A program made the position numbers and the translations under genes. The notes below the pieces were generated by a model. It did no database searches, was not told the DNA's origin, and saw only the letters and a list, made by a program, of their open reading frames with translations. Source: JAAXGX01 sp965203565 (GTDB taxonomy: Bacteria > Acidobacteriota > Vicinamibacteria > Vicinamibacterales > UBA8438). From it: 64,000 nucleotides of DNA. Of this stretch, positions 23,838-32,761 are shown piece by piece; position 1 is the first letter of the stretch, and each line of letters opens with the position of its first letter. The stretch lies in the NCBI GenBank assembly GCA_965203565.1, contig OZ241896.1:2170001-2234000 (forward strand). Direction: 5' to 3'.

Positions 23838-25157
23838 TCACGGGCCGGCGGCGGCCGCGCCGCGCAGACTGTGCGGCCCGGCGCCTTCGATGCGCACCTT
23901 GAGGGTTCGTCCGATCCAGCCGGCCTTTCCGGGGAAGTTGACGACCGTGTTCTGGGTGGTCCTCCCCGCCAGTTCGTCAGGCCGCCGCCGGCTGCGGGAA
24001 TCGGCCAGCACGTCGACCTCTTCGCCGATGCAGCGGGCGTTGAGATCGGCCTGGATCTCCCGTTGCAGCGCCTGCAGCCTCATGAGCCGCTCCGTCTTCT
24101 CCGGTTCCGGCACGGTGTCGGGCATCCGTTTCGACGCCAGCGTGTTCGGCCTCCGGGAATACTTGAACGAGAACATGCCGTGAAACCGCACCGCCTCGGT
24201 CAGCGACAACGTCTCCTCGAAATCGTCGGACGTCTCGCCCGGAAACCCTACGATCATATCGGTCGATAGCGCAACGTTCGGCATGGCGGCGCGGAGGTCG
24301 GCGACGAGGCGCAGGTACGCCTCCCGCGAGTGCCGGCGCCGCATCGCCTTCAACACCCGCGACGATCCGGACTGCACCGGGAGGTGCAGGTGCCGGCACA
24401 CCTTCGGAAGGTTCCGCATCGCCTCGATCATCCTCACGGTGACGTGGCGCGGGTGCGGGCTGGCGAACCGGATCCGCTCCACCCCTGCGATCTCGTGCAC
24501 CTGGCGCAGCAGCCAGGAAAAGTCCCGGTCCGGGTGGTCCGGGTCGTGGTAGTGGTTGACGATCTGGCCGAGCAGGTGCACCTCCCGGCGCCCCTCGGCG
24601 GCGGCGCGCCGGACCTCGGCGAGGACTTCGCGCGACGGGCGCATCCGTTCACGGCCTCGCGTATAGGGCACGACGCAGAACGCGCAGTAGTCGTTGCACC
24701 CTTCGATGATGGTGACGTACGCCTTGACCGGATCACCCCGCACCGCGATCCCCAGCGGAAACGACACGTCGTCATAAGGGTTCACGTCGACCTGCGGCGT
24801 TCCGGTGTCGAACGCCTCGTCCACGAGCGCCGGCAGACGCCGCAGCGCCTGCGTTCCCAGGACGACGTCGACGGCGCCGGAGCGATCGAGGAGGCGACTC
24901 CCCTCCTGTTGCGCCACGCATCCCGTGACCGCCACCAGCGGCCGCCCGCCCCGGCGGTGGCCGAGCGCGCCGAGCCTGGCGAACAGCTTGTCTTCCGCCT
25001 TTTCCCGCACGCTGCAGGTGTTGACGACAACCAGATCGGCGTCGCCGGCGTCTTGCGTGAGCTCGTAACCGGCCTGTTCGAGCAGGCCGCTCATCCGCTC
25101 GGAGTCGTGAACGTTCATCTGGCAGCCGAACGTCTCGATGCACGCTTTCCTGGCCAC
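23838..25157 (-). CDS. miaB: tRNA-2-methylthio-N6-isopentenyladenosine methylthiotransferase
   Basis: A 439-residue radical-SAM enzyme. The auxiliary cluster Cys residues are 12, 48 and 80 (TFGCQMN, NTCSVREKA, GCVAQQ). The radical SAM cluster is CNDYCAFC with Cys154, 158, 161. A C-terminal TRAM domain (about 375-439) binds RNA. Reaction: adds the methylthio group to i6A37 in tRNAs reading UNN codons. The ATG at 25157 is the family start. It lies just upstream of DUF151, and the recN gene ends 36 bases before it, so they may be co-transcribed. Confidence 0.95.
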   Translation of the reverse strand: MARKACIETFGCQMNVHDSERMSGLLEQAGYELTQDAGDADLVVVNTCSVREKAEDKLFARLGALGHRRGGRPLVAVTGCVAQQEGSRLLDRSGAVDVVLGTQALRRLPALVDEAFDTGTPQVDVNPYDDVSFPLGIAVRGDPVKAYVTIIEGCNDYCAFCVVPYTRGRERMRPSREVLAEVRRAAAEGRREVHLLGQIVNHYHDPDHPDRDFSWLLRQVHEIAGVERIRFASPHPRHVTVRMIEAMRNLPKVCRHLHLPVQSGSSRVLKAMRRRHSREAYLRLVADLRAAMPNVALSTDMIVGFPGETSDDFEETLSLTEAVRFHGMFSFKYSRRPNTLASKRMPDTVPEPEKTERLMRLQALQREIQADLNARCIGEEVDVLADSRSRRRPDELAGRTTQNTVVNFPGKAGWIGRTLKVRIEGAGPHSLRGAAAAGP

Positions 25158-25193
25158 TGCGCTCTTTCAACCTGCGCGGATCGTCCGCGCGTT

Positions 25194-26816
25194 TCATTTG
25201 CCGTCCAGGAGGGAGCGCGCCCCCTCCCGGGCGGCGAGCGACGCGGCGCCGGTCATCAGCCGGGCCAGCTCCGCCACTCTATCCTGTTCACCGAGCTTTT
25301 CCACGGACGTCGCCGTGCGTCCGTTTCGCACCTGCTTCGAGACGTGATGGTGCGATGCGGCGTGGACGGCGATCTGTGCGAGGTGGGTGACGCACAGCAC
25401 CTGGAACCGTTCGGCCAGCGCCCGGAGCATCCGCCCTACGCGGTCGGCGGTCGCGCCGCCGATGCCGGCGTCCACTTCGTCGAAGATCAGCGTCTTGCCG
25501 GGCCGGTCGGTCGTCGCCAGAGTCTTGAGTCCGAGCATGACCCGCGACAGCTCGCCGCCGGACGCGATCCGCGCCAGCGGGCGCGGCTCCTCCCCTGGAT
25601 TCGCCGAGAAATGCAGCTCGACCTCGTCGATGCCGGTCTCGCTCCACCGCTCGGGCGGCAACGGTTCGTCCTGGAAGCGCGGCTGCACGCGCGCGTGCGG
25701 CATCGCCAGGCTGTCGAGCACGGGGGCCAGCCGCGCGTCGAGATCGACGGCCGCCGCGCGCCGCCGCTCGGACAATCGCCGCGCGACGTCGAGATACGCC
25801 TCCCGGGCCTCCTCCTCGGCGCGCGCCAGGCGGCCCACGTGCTCGGCATGCCCGGTCAGCGCCTCAAGCGCGCCGCCGATCCGGACTCGACGCTCCAGCA
25901 CATCGTCCAGCCGCGGCCCGTACTGCTTCTTCAACCGCTCCAGCGCGGCGATTCGCGCTTCGACCGCATCGAGCTTCTCCGGCGATGCGTCGATGCCGGC
26001 CGCGTACGACCGGAGGAAGAACGCCAGATCCTCCAGTTGCGCCTCTATCGTTTCGCGGCGGCCGAGATGCTCCGAGAACGCCGGATCGATCGACGCCAGC
26101 TCCTCCAGGCGCCGCCAGACGCCGCCCAGCGTCGCCAGCACGGCCCCATCCCGCTCGTACACGGCGCCGTAGGCGTCGGCGCACAATTCGATCAGCCGTT
26201 CGGCGCTTGCCAGTCGGGTGCGCGATGCGGCAAGGCTTTCATCTTCGCCGGCGCGCGGCGCCACGTCGTCGATTTCTTTCCGCTGGAACGTCAGCAGTTC
26301 GGCGCGGTCCGCCCTTTCCTTCTCGCTCAGCGCCGCCCGCCGCAGGCTCGCCGCGGCCGCTCGCCAGGCCCGAAACGCTTCGGCCGCCGCCGTCGCCGCG
26401 TCCGCGAGCCGGCCGTGCGCGTCGAGCAGTACGAGGTGGTTGCGCGGGTCGAGGAGCGTCTGGTGCTGGTGCTGGCCGTGGAAGTCGATCAACCGCCTGC
26501 CGAGCGCGCGCAACGCGCCGACGGTGGCCGGCGCGCCGCCGATGAAGACGTGACTCCGGCCCTGGGACGTCACCTCCCGCCGGAGCACGACCTCGCCGCC
26601 GTCGTCCGTGTCGAGCGCAGCCTCGACCACTGCCCGGTCGGCGCCGGTGCGCACCAGATCTCCGGCCGCGCGCCCGCCGGCGAGCAGGTTGAGAGCGCCG
26701 AGCACGACCGACTTGCCCGCTCCGGTCTCGCCGGTGAGGACAGTCAGACCCGGTTGCAGCTCGACGTCGAGGCGCTCGACGATCGCGAAGTTTCTGACGC
26801 TGAGGAACCGAATCAT
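25194..26816 (-). CDS. recN: DNA repair protein RecN
   Basis: A 540-residue SMC-like ATPase, close to the E. coli length (553). Walker A GETGAGKS is at 29-36; FHGQHQHQTLLDPRNHLVLLD follows near 125-145; then a coiled-coil middle (about 150-360) and the C-terminal half of the ATPase with LSRVMLGLK and DEVDAGIGG..A. Role: double-strand break repair by recombination. The signature residues are intact. It sits between miaB and the divergent tol operon; the intergenic 26817-27057 carries the tolQ promoter and leader. Confidence 0.95.
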   Translation of the reverse strand: MIRFLSVRNFAIVERLDVELQPGLTVLTGETGAGKSVVLGALNLLAGGRAAGDLVRTGADRAVVEAALDTDDGGEVVLRREVTSQGRSHVFIGGAPATVGALRALGRRLIDFHGQHQHQTLLDPRNHLVLLDAHGRLADAATAAAEAFRAWRAAAASLRRAALSEKERADRAELLTFQRKEIDDVAPRAGEDESLAASRTRLASAERLIELCADAYGAVYERDGAVLATLGGVWRRLEELASIDPAFSEHLGRRETIEAQLEDLAFFLRSYAAGIDASPEKLDAVEARIAALERLKKQYGPRLDDVLERRVRIGGALEALTGHAEHVGRLARAEEEAREAYLDVARRLSERRRAAAVDLDARLAPVLDSLAMPHARVQPRFQDEPLPPERWSETGIDEVELHFSANPGEEPRPLARIASGGELSRVMLGLKTLATTDRPGKTLIFDEVDAGIGGATADRVGRMLRALAERFQVLCVTHLAQIAVHAASHHHVSKQVRNGRTATSVEKLGEQDRVAELARLMTGAASLAAREGARSLLDGK

Positions 26817-26893
26817 TCACATGCCCGAAGCAGCGGTCGGGACAGCTTGCGAGAATGGCGTCAAAGCGATGGAAACTCCATCTTATCATACGT

Positions 26894-26923
26894 TTGACAG
26901 GTTTCCCGGCGGCGTGCTACCTT
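26894..26923 (+). promoter_or_regulatory. Promoter of the tol-pal operon
   Basis: TTGACA (26894-26899), a perfect -35, stands 18 bases before TACCTT (26918-26923). Transcription would start near 26930, giving a leader of about 128 bases before tolQ. This leader contains the hairpin 27005-27044 described separately. recN diverges, so this is the only plausible start for the operon. Confidence 0.55.
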
Positions 26924-27004
26924 CACGTGACTGCGCCATCCCAGCGGCGCGCCGGTATCGGATTGCGGGGGGTTCGGTGCGTACTCTTGACCACTACGCC
27001 GCAG

Positions 27005-27044
27005 CCCTCCTCCAGACGACTGGCGTGAGCGCGTCTGAGGAGGG
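27005..27044 (+). promoter_or_regulatory. RNA stem-loop in the tolQ leader
   Basis: CCCTCCTCCAGACG (27005-27018) can pair with CGTCTGAGGAGGG (27032-27044): 13 base pairs with one bulged C, loop of 13 bases. It lies 13 bases before the tolQ ATG and its 3' arm contains AGGAGG, a strong Shine-Dalgarno-like sequence. The nearer GGAGG at 27049-27053 remains free. A translational control element is possible, but no T-run follows, so it is not a terminator. Confidence 0.35.
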
Positions 27045-27057
27045 CTTCGGAGGCGGG

Positions 27058-27744
27058 ATGCTGGACCTGATCTGGCGTTCGTCTCCACTGTCGCAGGCTG
27101 TCCTCGCCATCCTGGTCCTCTTTTCCATCGCGTCCTGGGCGGTCATTCTCTTCAAGCTTCGGCAGTTTCGGCGGGTCGAGAGCCAGACGGCGAGGTTTCG
27201 CGACGTGTTCCGGCGGAGCGGAAAGTTCTCGGACGTGCAGTCGGTATGCCGGTCGCTGGCGCGCAGCCCTCTGGCCGGCATCTTCCAGGCCGGCTACGTC
27301 GAGCTGAACACGCAACTGCGCCAGGGCGACGGCTCGGGCGGCTCGGCCGCGCCGAGAGCGTCCGCCGCGCGCCCCACTCTCAGGAGCTTCGATGCGCTGG
27401 ACCGTGCGCTCCTGCGGGCGGCGGGCATCGAGGTGGCCAAGCTGGAGCGGCGCGTCCCGTTCCTGGCGACCACGGCGAGCATCACGCCGTTCATCGGCCT
27501 GTTCGGCACGGTGTGGGGGATCATGAACGCGTTCGAGGGGATCGGCGCGACCGGATCGACCAGTCTGGCCGTGGTGGCGCCGGGGATCGCGGAGGCGCTG
27601 ATCGCCACGGCGGCCGGGTTGTTCGCCGCGATTCCGGCTGTGTACTTCTACAATCATTTCACGCAGAAGATAAAGGATCTCTCGGCGTCGATCGACGATT
27701 TCTCGCTGGAGTTCCTGAACATCACCGAACGGAACTTCTCCTGA
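27058..27744 (+). CDS. tolQ: Tol-Pal system protein TolQ
   Basis: A 228-residue inner-membrane protein of the MotA/TolQ/ExbB family. Hydrophobic segments are at about residues 15-33 (SQAVLAILVLFSIASWAV), 140-160 and 185-207. The characteristic ASITPFIGLFGTVWGIM segment is present. It forms the proton-driven stator with TolR. ATG 27058 is preceded by GGAGG; a GTG at 27025 would add 11 residues. First gene of tolQ-tolR-tolA-tolB-pal-cpoB. An Ala/Ser/Gly-rich insert (GGSAAPRASAARP) between residues 90 and 110 is longer than usual. Confidence 0.92.
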   Translation: MLDLIWRSSPLSQAVLAILVLFSIASWAVILFKLRQFRRVESQTARFRDVFRRSGKFSDVQSVCRSLARSPLAGIFQAGYVELNTQLRQGDGSGGSAAPRASAARPTLRSFDALDRALLRAAGIEVAKLERRVPFLATTASITPFIGLFGTVWGIMNAFEGIGATGSTSLAVVAPGIAEALIATAAGLFAAIPAVYFYNHFTQKIKDLSASIDDFSLEFLNITERNFS

Positions 27745-27758
27745 GGGGACACTGCCGG

Positions 27759-28220
27759 ATGCCGAAGGCGCAGCAGGCGGACAGTCAGGGCGGATCGGGC
27801 CGCCGCCGCGGGCGCCGCGTCGCCACGTCGCTTTCGGAAATCAACGTCATCCCGCTGGTGGACGTCATGCTCGTCATGCTGATCGTCTTCATGGTGGCCG
27901 CGCCGATGATGCAGCGGGGTCTCGACGTCAACCTGCCGGAGGCGCGGCGGGCGGATCCGATCAGCGCGGAGCGTCTGTTCGTCACCGTGCCGTTGAGCTT
28001 TCGCACGGACGGCGTCCTCCAGGTGGAGGAGGACCCGGTGCCGTTCGACGTGCTGCATGAACGGATCGCCCTGGAGATGGAGGCGCGGACCGCGCGCAAC
28101 GTGTTCCTGCGCGGCGACGGGGCGATCACCTACGACGAGTTGATGAGCGTCATGGACAAGCTGAAGCAGGGAGGCGTCGAGGAAGTCGGGCTCGTGGTCG
28201 ACTTTCCGAGCGAGCCGTGA
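27759..28220 (+). CDS. tolR: Tol-Pal system protein TolR
   Basis: A 153-residue ExbD/TolR family protein. After a basic cytosolic head, the single membrane span VDVMLVMLIVFMVAAPM (about 36-52) follows NVIPLVD, in which the Asp is the conserved proton-channel residue. The periplasmic part continues with VNLPEA and RGDGAITYDELM. It pairs with TolQ. Start ATG 27759, 14 bases after the tolQ stop. The C-terminus overlaps the next gene's GTG start. Confidence 0.92.
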   Translation: MPKAQQADSQGGSGRRRGRRVATSLSEINVIPLVDVMLVMLIVFMVAAPMMQRGLDVNLPEARRADPISAERLFVTVPLSFRTDGVLQVEEDPVPFDVLHERIALEMEARTARNVFLRGDGAITYDELMSVMDKLKQGGVEEVGLVVDFPSEP

Positions 28221-28978
28221 CGCGGCGCAAGGAAGAGAGCCTTCGGAGCACGCTGGCCGTGTCGCTCGCCGCGCACGCGCTTGCCGTCGCCGCCATGCTG
28301 TTCGGACCGGCGTCGTGGCTGAGCGGCGCAGGGCGTGACGCGCCCACCGTTGCGATGTCGATCCGGCTCGGCGGGCCGGAGGGGCCGGGCGTCGGCGGGC
28401 GGACCCCGCTCGGGGGGCGTCCGATCCAGCAGGTGCTGCCGCTCGAGGAAGCCCGGCGGCCGCAGTGGATCCAGCCGCCGGCGCCGGCGCCGCCGGAGAT
28501 GGTCGTTCCGGTGGAGGAAGCGCCCCGGCCGGAGCCGGAAACGGAGATTGTGACGGCGCCCGACGAAGCGCGCGGACGCACGCCGACCCGCGGCCCCGAG
28601 CTGCTTGAAGGAACCGCGATGGCGGACACCGGCGTCGACGGCATCGGGATCGGACTGTCCGGCGGCGGACTCGGCGGCGGCGGCGGCGAAATCAGCCTGT
28701 CGGATTTCTGCTGCCCGCAATACCTCGGCACGATGCTGGATCTCATCCGCCGGCAATGGGACTCCAACCAGCAGGTTCCGGGCGTGGCGGTCGTGCGGTT
28801 CACGGTCGAGCGCGACGGCGCCATCACCGAGGTGACGATGGACCGGACCAGCGGGTATTTCGCGCTCGACATGAGCGCCCAGCGCGCCATCCTGCTGACG
28901 GCGCAGTTGCCGGGGCTGCCCGCGGCCTTCACCGAACCGAACCTGACCGTTCGCCTGGCGTTCGAGTACCGACGATGA
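28217..28978 (+). CDS. tolA: TonB/TolA-like energy-transducing protein
   Basis: A 253-residue protein with the expected TolA/TonB layout: one N-terminal membrane segment (about 12-30), a proline- and glutamate-rich periplasmic linker (about 60-130), and a C-terminal globular domain (about 165-253; VAVVRFTVERDGAITEVTM, FALDMSAQRAI). The C-terminal sequence resembles a TonB C-terminal fold rather than E. coli TolA domain III. The GTG start overlaps tolR by 4 bases. Role: transmits stator movement to the outer membrane, presumably via TolB-Pal. Confidence 0.78.
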   Translation: MTRRKEESLRSTLAVSLAAHALAVAAMLFGPASWLSGAGRDAPTVAMSIRLGGPEGPGVGGRTPLGGRPIQQVLPLEEARRPQWIQPPAPAPPEMVVPVEEAPRPEPETEIVTAPDEARGRTPTRGPELLEGTAMADTGVDGIGIGLSGGGLGGGGGEISLSDFCCPQYLGTMLDLIRRQWDSNQQVPGVAVVRFTVERDGAITEVTMDRTSGYFALDMSAQRAILLTAQLPGLPAAFTEPNLTVRLAFEYRR

Positions 28979-30357
28979 CCCGATCCCGACTCGCGATCCC
29001 GTTCGTGACACTCTGCGCGGGCGTCCTGGCCCTCGCGCAGGCCCAGGAGCCTCCGGCGTCCCAGCCGCCGGTCCCCCGGCAGCAGTCGGAGGTCGAGCTG
29101 ATCATCGGCGACCGGATCGGCGCGCAACCGACGTTCGCCGTGCCCGACTGCCTCACGTCAGGAGGCGGCGATCAGATCGCGGAAGCCGGCCGCGCGATAG
29201 CGGAGGTGCTCTGGAGCGACCTCGATTTCGAACGTGAGTTCCGAATGATGGCCCGCGACACTTACGACACGATCCCGCGCGCCCGGTCGCTCACCGACCT
29301 GCCGCTCGACCGATGGCGCGAGCTGGGCGTCGACGGTGTGGTGAGTTGCCTGGTCGCCGACGCGGGCGGCGACCGGTTGCGGGTGACCGCCCGGCTGTTC
29401 GACACGCGGACCCGCGAGTCGGCGTTCGGCATCGAATACAGGGGATCCGCGCGCAACGTCCGTCTCTACGCGCACCAGCTTTCCGACGAGATCCATCGCC
29501 GTCAACGCGGGCTGCGAGGCGTCGCGCGCACGAAGATCGCGTTCGTCTCGGACCGCGACAACGAATCGGCGCTGGGACTGGTCGAGAACCGCCAGACCAA
29601 GGAGGTGTACTTCGCCGACTACGACGGCGCGAACGTTCGGCGGGTCACGGTCAGCCGGTCGCTGAACGCCACGCCCGGCTGGTCTCCCGACGCCCGCGCC
29701 ATCGCGTACACGTCGTGGCGGCGCGGGTTTCAGGACGTCTTCGTGTCCCACATCTACGAGGGACGCATCGAGACGCCGGCCGGCGGCTCGCGCAGCGTGC
29801 ACAACTGGCTCCCGGCCTGGTCTCCCGACGGCCGGCGGCTCGCATTCACCTCCAACCGGGACGGAAACCCGGAGCTGTACGTCATGGATGCGGACGGATC
29901 GAACGTGACTCGCCTCACCAACCATCCCGCCATCGACACCACGCCGACCTGGTCGCCGCATGGCCATCAGATCGCCTTCACGTCCGACCGCACCGGATCG
30001 CCTCAGATCTACGTCGTCGGCGTCGACGGAACCGGACTCCGCAGGATCACGTTCGAGTCGTACTGCGATCGCCCGACCTGGTCGCCGGCGCCGTACAACG
30101 AAATCGCCTATTCGTCGCGCACCGGTCCCGGCCACGACATCAAGGTGGTGGACATCCCCACGAACGAAGTGCGCCAGTTGACGTTCGGCCTGGGCACGAA
30201 CGAGAGCCCGAGCTACTCGCCGAACGGCCGGCATGTGGCGTTCATGTCGACGCGCGGAAGCGGGAACAAGCAGATCTGGATCATCGGCCGCGACGGCCGC
30301 GGGTTGCGGCGACTCACCAGCGTCGGCAACAACGAGATGCCGAGCTGGTCGCACTGA
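28975..30357 (+). CDS. tolB: Tol-Pal system beta-propeller protein TolB
   Basis: A 460-residue exported protein. It has a cleavable-looking signal sequence (about 1-22, ending ALAQAQ) and an N-terminal alpha/beta domain (about 30-165). A six-bladed propeller follows with repeats such as IAFVSDRD, WSPDGRRLAFTSNRDGNPELYVMD and WSPHGHQIAFTSDR. Role: periplasmic partner of Pal and of the TolA-like protein. ATG 28975 overlaps the previous stop by 4 bases. The propeller carries a long, variable N-terminal insert compared with E. coli TolB (about 430 residues). Confidence 0.93.
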   Translation: MTRSRLAIPFVTLCAGVLALAQAQEPPASQPPVPRQQSEVELIIGDRIGAQPTFAVPDCLTSGGGDQIAEAGRAIAEVLWSDLDFEREFRMMARDTYDTIPRARSLTDLPLDRWRELGVDGVVSCLVADAGGDRLRVTARLFDTRTRESAFGIEYRGSARNVRLYAHQLSDEIHRRQRGLRGVARTKIAFVSDRDNESALGLVENRQTKEVYFADYDGANVRRVTVSRSLNATPGWSPDARAIAYTSWRRGFQDVFVSHIYEGRIETPAGGSRSVHNWLPAWSPDGRRLAFTSNRDGNPELYVMDADGSNVTRLTNHPAIDTTPTWSPHGHQIAFTSDRTGSPQIYVVGVDGTGLRRITFESYCDRPTWSPAPYNEIAYSSRTGPGHDIKVVDIPTNEVRQLTFGLGTNESPSYSPNGRHVAFMSTRGSGNKQIWIIGRDGRGLRRLTSVGNNEMPSWSH

Positions 30358-30391
30358 CGCGCCGATGCCGCCGGACGAAGGAGACGCCACG

Positions 30392-30976
30392 ATGTCGTGC
30401 CGCCTGTACACCATCGCAATTCGGACCGCCCTGCTGTGCGGCGTGGTGAGCGCGTCGTGCGTCCGCAACGCGCCCCCGGTCGCTCCGGAGCCGCCGCCGC
30501 CGCCGCCGGCCGCGGCCGAATCCCGCCCGCCCGAATCGCCGTCGGAGCCGGAGCCGCCGGCGGTGGAGTTGCCGGAGCTTCCGCTCATCGAGCCGGAAGA
30601 GGACTTCGCGTCGAGGGATCTCGCGGAGATCAATCGGGAGTCGCCGCTGAAACCGGTCTTCTTCGCCTACGACAGCTCGGAGCTCGACCCCGCCGGACGC
30701 AGGGCCCTGGACGAGAACGCCGAAGTGCTGCGCCGGTATCCGACGTGGGTGATCACGATTGAAGGACATTGCGACGAGCGCGGCACGGCGGAATACAACC
30801 TCGCTCTGGGCGAGCGGCGGGCGCTGGCGGCCAGGCGGTATCTGATCGAGATCGGCCTGTCGTCGGACCGGTTGCGGACGGTGAGCTACGGGAAGGAGTT
30901 TCCGTTCGACCCGGGAAGCGGCGAAGAAGCCTGGGCCAGGAATCGGCGGGCCCATCTCGTGATCAGCGATCAGTGA
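30392..30976 (+). CDS. pal: Peptidoglycan-associated lipoprotein Pal
   Basis: A 194-residue lipoprotein: signal sequence with lipobox-like VVSASC (Cys at about residue 23), a Pro/Glu-rich linker (about 27-70), then an OmpA-C domain (about 80-194). The latter includes VFFAYDSSELDP, IEGHCDERGTAEYNLALGERRA and ARNRRAHLVI, the known peptidoglycan-binding region. Start ATG 30392 is chosen for GAAGGAG about 8 bases upstream; ATG 30365 would add 9 residues. It tethers the outer membrane to the wall and ends the core tol set. Confidence 0.93.
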   Translation: MSCRLYTIAIRTALLCGVVSASCVRNAPPVAPEPPPPPPAAAESRPPESPSEPEPPAVELPELPLIEPEEDFASRDLAEINRESPLKPVFFAYDSSELDPAGRRALDENAEVLRRYPTWVITIEGHCDERGTAEYNLALGERRALAARRYLIEIGLSSDRLRTVSYGKEFPFDPGSGEEAWARNRRAHLVISDQ

Positions 30977-31054
30977 GCGCGCGCCGCGCGGCGGGCTTTC
31001 ACGGCGGCGGCCTTTTGCAGTAATCTGAAGGTCGGCCCTGTGACAGGAGCTTTC

Positions 31055-31891
31055 ATGAGGTGCGATCGTCTGTTGGGGTGGCTTTGCGCCGCAGGCGTCC
31101 TGGCGGCGCCGGCTCACGCGCTCGGCGCCGACCGCGAACATCAGCAGATCATGGCCGACATCCGGATGCTGCAGGAGCAGGCGACGCGGTTGCAGCTGGC
31201 GATGGCGTCCGTCGACGAGGCGTTGCGGCGGATCGCGTCGAAGATGGACGATCGGGCCGAAGCCACGCGGCGGGCGTTCGCCGATCAGCAGCTTGCGATG
31301 AAGGCGATGGCCGACGGCGTGCGCATCCTGCGGGAGCGCTTCGACGACACGAACGTGCGCATCTCGTCGCTCTCGCAGGAGATCGAAGCGCTCCGAGTCG
31401 CCATTCCGCCGTCGCCGCCCGCCTATGCGCGGCTCGATACCGACCCCGAAACCGGACTGCCGATCGACGCCGATCCCGCCGCGCCGCCGACGTCCCCGGC
31501 GGCGCCCGGCGTCTCGCCGCAACGGATGTACGACACCGCGTGGGCCGACTACACGAACGGACAGTGGTCCCTCGCCATCCAGGGGTTCGAGGCGTACATC
31601 AAGACCTTTCCGAGATCGGAGCTCGCCGACGACGCGCAGTTCTACATCGGACAGACGCATTACGCCGACGGGTCGTTCCGGGATGCGGTCGATGCGCTCG
31701 AGCAGGTGCTGCTCAACTATCCAGACGGCGACGTCGTGCCGGACGCGTCGTACAAACGCGGACTCGCGCTCGACCGGCTCGGTGAAACGGACCGGGCCCG
31801 GCAGGCGTTCGAGCTCGTCGTGAAGAATTATCCGGACAGCACGATGGCGACGCTCGCGCAGCAGGCGCTCGACCGGCTGAGTCAGCAGTAG
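31055..31891 (+). CDS. cpoB: Cell division coordinator CpoB (YbgF)
   Basis: A 278-residue periplasmic protein: signal sequence (about 1-24), coiled-coil trimerisation helix (about 28-115), then TPR-type repeats (about 160-278) such as MYDTAWADYTNGQWSLAIQGF. ATG 31055 has CAGGAGC 5-10 bases upstream; a GTG at 31040 is possible. CpoB coordinates Tol with peptidoglycan synthesis at division. It follows pal as in many genomes; the 78-base gap to pal includes the sequence CGGCGGCGG without a clear terminator. Confidence 0.9.
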   Translation: MRCDRLLGWLCAAGVLAAPAHALGADREHQQIMADIRMLQEQATRLQLAMASVDEALRRIASKMDDRAEATRRAFADQQLAMKAMADGVRILRERFDDTNVRISSLSQEIEALRVAIPPSPPAYARLDTDPETGLPIDADPAAPPTSPAAPGVSPQRMYDTAWADYTNGQWSLAIQGFEAYIKTFPRSELADDAQFYIGQTHYADGSFRDAVDALEQVLLNYPDGDVVPDASYKRGLALDRLGETDRARQAFELVVKNYPDSTMATLAQQALDRLSQQ

Positions 31892-31907
31892 CCAAAGGAA
31901 CATCCGC

Positions 31908-32363
31908 ATGGGAAGTGTGAACAAGGTCATTCTGGTCGGCAATCTGGGACGCGACGCCGAGTTGCGTTACACCCCGGGCGGCGCGGCGGTCGCCACGTTG
32001 AACTTGGCGACCACCGAGGTCTGGAACGACAAGTCCGGCCAGCGTCAGGAGAAGACCGAGTGGCACCGCATCGTGCTCTGGGGCAAGACGGCCGAAACCC
32101 TGTCCGAGTATCTTCTCAAGGGCAGGCAGATCTACGTGGAGGGACGCCTCCAGACCCGCCAGTGGGACGATCGCGACGGCAACAAGCGCTATACGACCGA
32201 GGTCCGTTCCGACCGCGTGGTCCTGCTGAGCGGACGCGGCGAAGGCGGCGGCGGCGCCCAGACGGGCCGACAGCACGGGGACGAGCAGAATCAGCGCGCG
32301 CCGGCGGCGCCGGCGGCGCCTGCCGAAGGCGCGGAACTGACCGAAGACGACATTCCGTTCTGA
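31908..32363 (+). CDS. ssb: Single-stranded DNA-binding protein
   Basis: A 151-residue SSB. OB-fold N-terminal 110 residues begin MGSVNKVILVGNLGRDAELR; the tail is Gly-, Ala- and Pro-rich and ends EDDIPF, the partner-binding tip. It binds ssDNA as a tetramer and recruits repair proteins. Ribosome-binding site AAAGGA at 31893-31898. It follows the tol operon by 16 bases and converges on the cupin gene with a 4-base gap. Confidence 0.95.
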   Translation: MGSVNKVILVGNLGRDAELRYTPGGAAVATLNLATTEVWNDKSGQRQEKTEWHRIVLWGKTAETLSEYLLKGRQIYVEGRLQTRQWDDRDGNKRYTTEVRSDRVVLLSGRGEGGGGAQTGRQHGDEQNQRAPAAPAAPAEGAELTEDDIPF

Positions 32364-32367
32364 GCTG

Positions 32368-32754
32368 CTACCCTTCCGCCGCGCGGCCGTACCGGTCCTG
32401 CAGCCGGACGACGTCGTCGAGTTCCGGCGTCGACACCTCGATGACGTCGCAGTCCTCGATGGCGGTCATCCGGTGAACCGTTCCGGGCGGGACGCGCACC
32501 CGCTCGCCGGGCGCCATCTCCCACGTGCGCGTCTCGCCGGCCCGCCGCATCTCGAACAGCAGGCGGCCGCTCCACAGCAGGATCGTCTCGTCCTTGCGGT
32601 TGTGGTACTGGAGGCTCAGCGCCTGGCCGGCCGCCACGTGGATGACCTTGCCGACGTACCGATCCGTTTTCGCCCAATGCAGCTCGTAGCCCCACGGCTT
32701 GTCGACGCGATCGGCGCCGCGCGCCGGCGCCGCGTCCTGGACGCTGCGCGCCAT
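32368..32754 (-). CDS. Cupin, mannose-6-phosphate isomerase type II-like
   Basis: A 128-residue single cupin. It begins near MARSVQDAAPARGADRVDKPWG (I take ATG 32754; an ATG at 32778 is possible). It carries PWGYELHW, LSLQYHNRKDETILLWSG with the two cupin His residues, and VPPGTVHRM with the third. The pattern resembles the C-terminal domain of type II phosphomannose isomerases (ManC). Function as an enzyme is uncertain; it may isomerise or merely bind a sugar phosphate. It sits after rapZ where ptsN-type genes often occur, so it belongs to the minus-strand run by position. Confidence 0.72.
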   Translation of the reverse strand: MARSVQDAAPARGADRVDKPWGYELHWAKTDRYVGKVIHVAAGQALSLQYHNRKDETILLWSGRLLFEMRRAGETRTWEMAPGERVRVPPGTVHRMTAIEDCDVIEVSTPELDDVVRLQDRYGRAAEG

Positions 32755-32761
32755 GGCCGTC

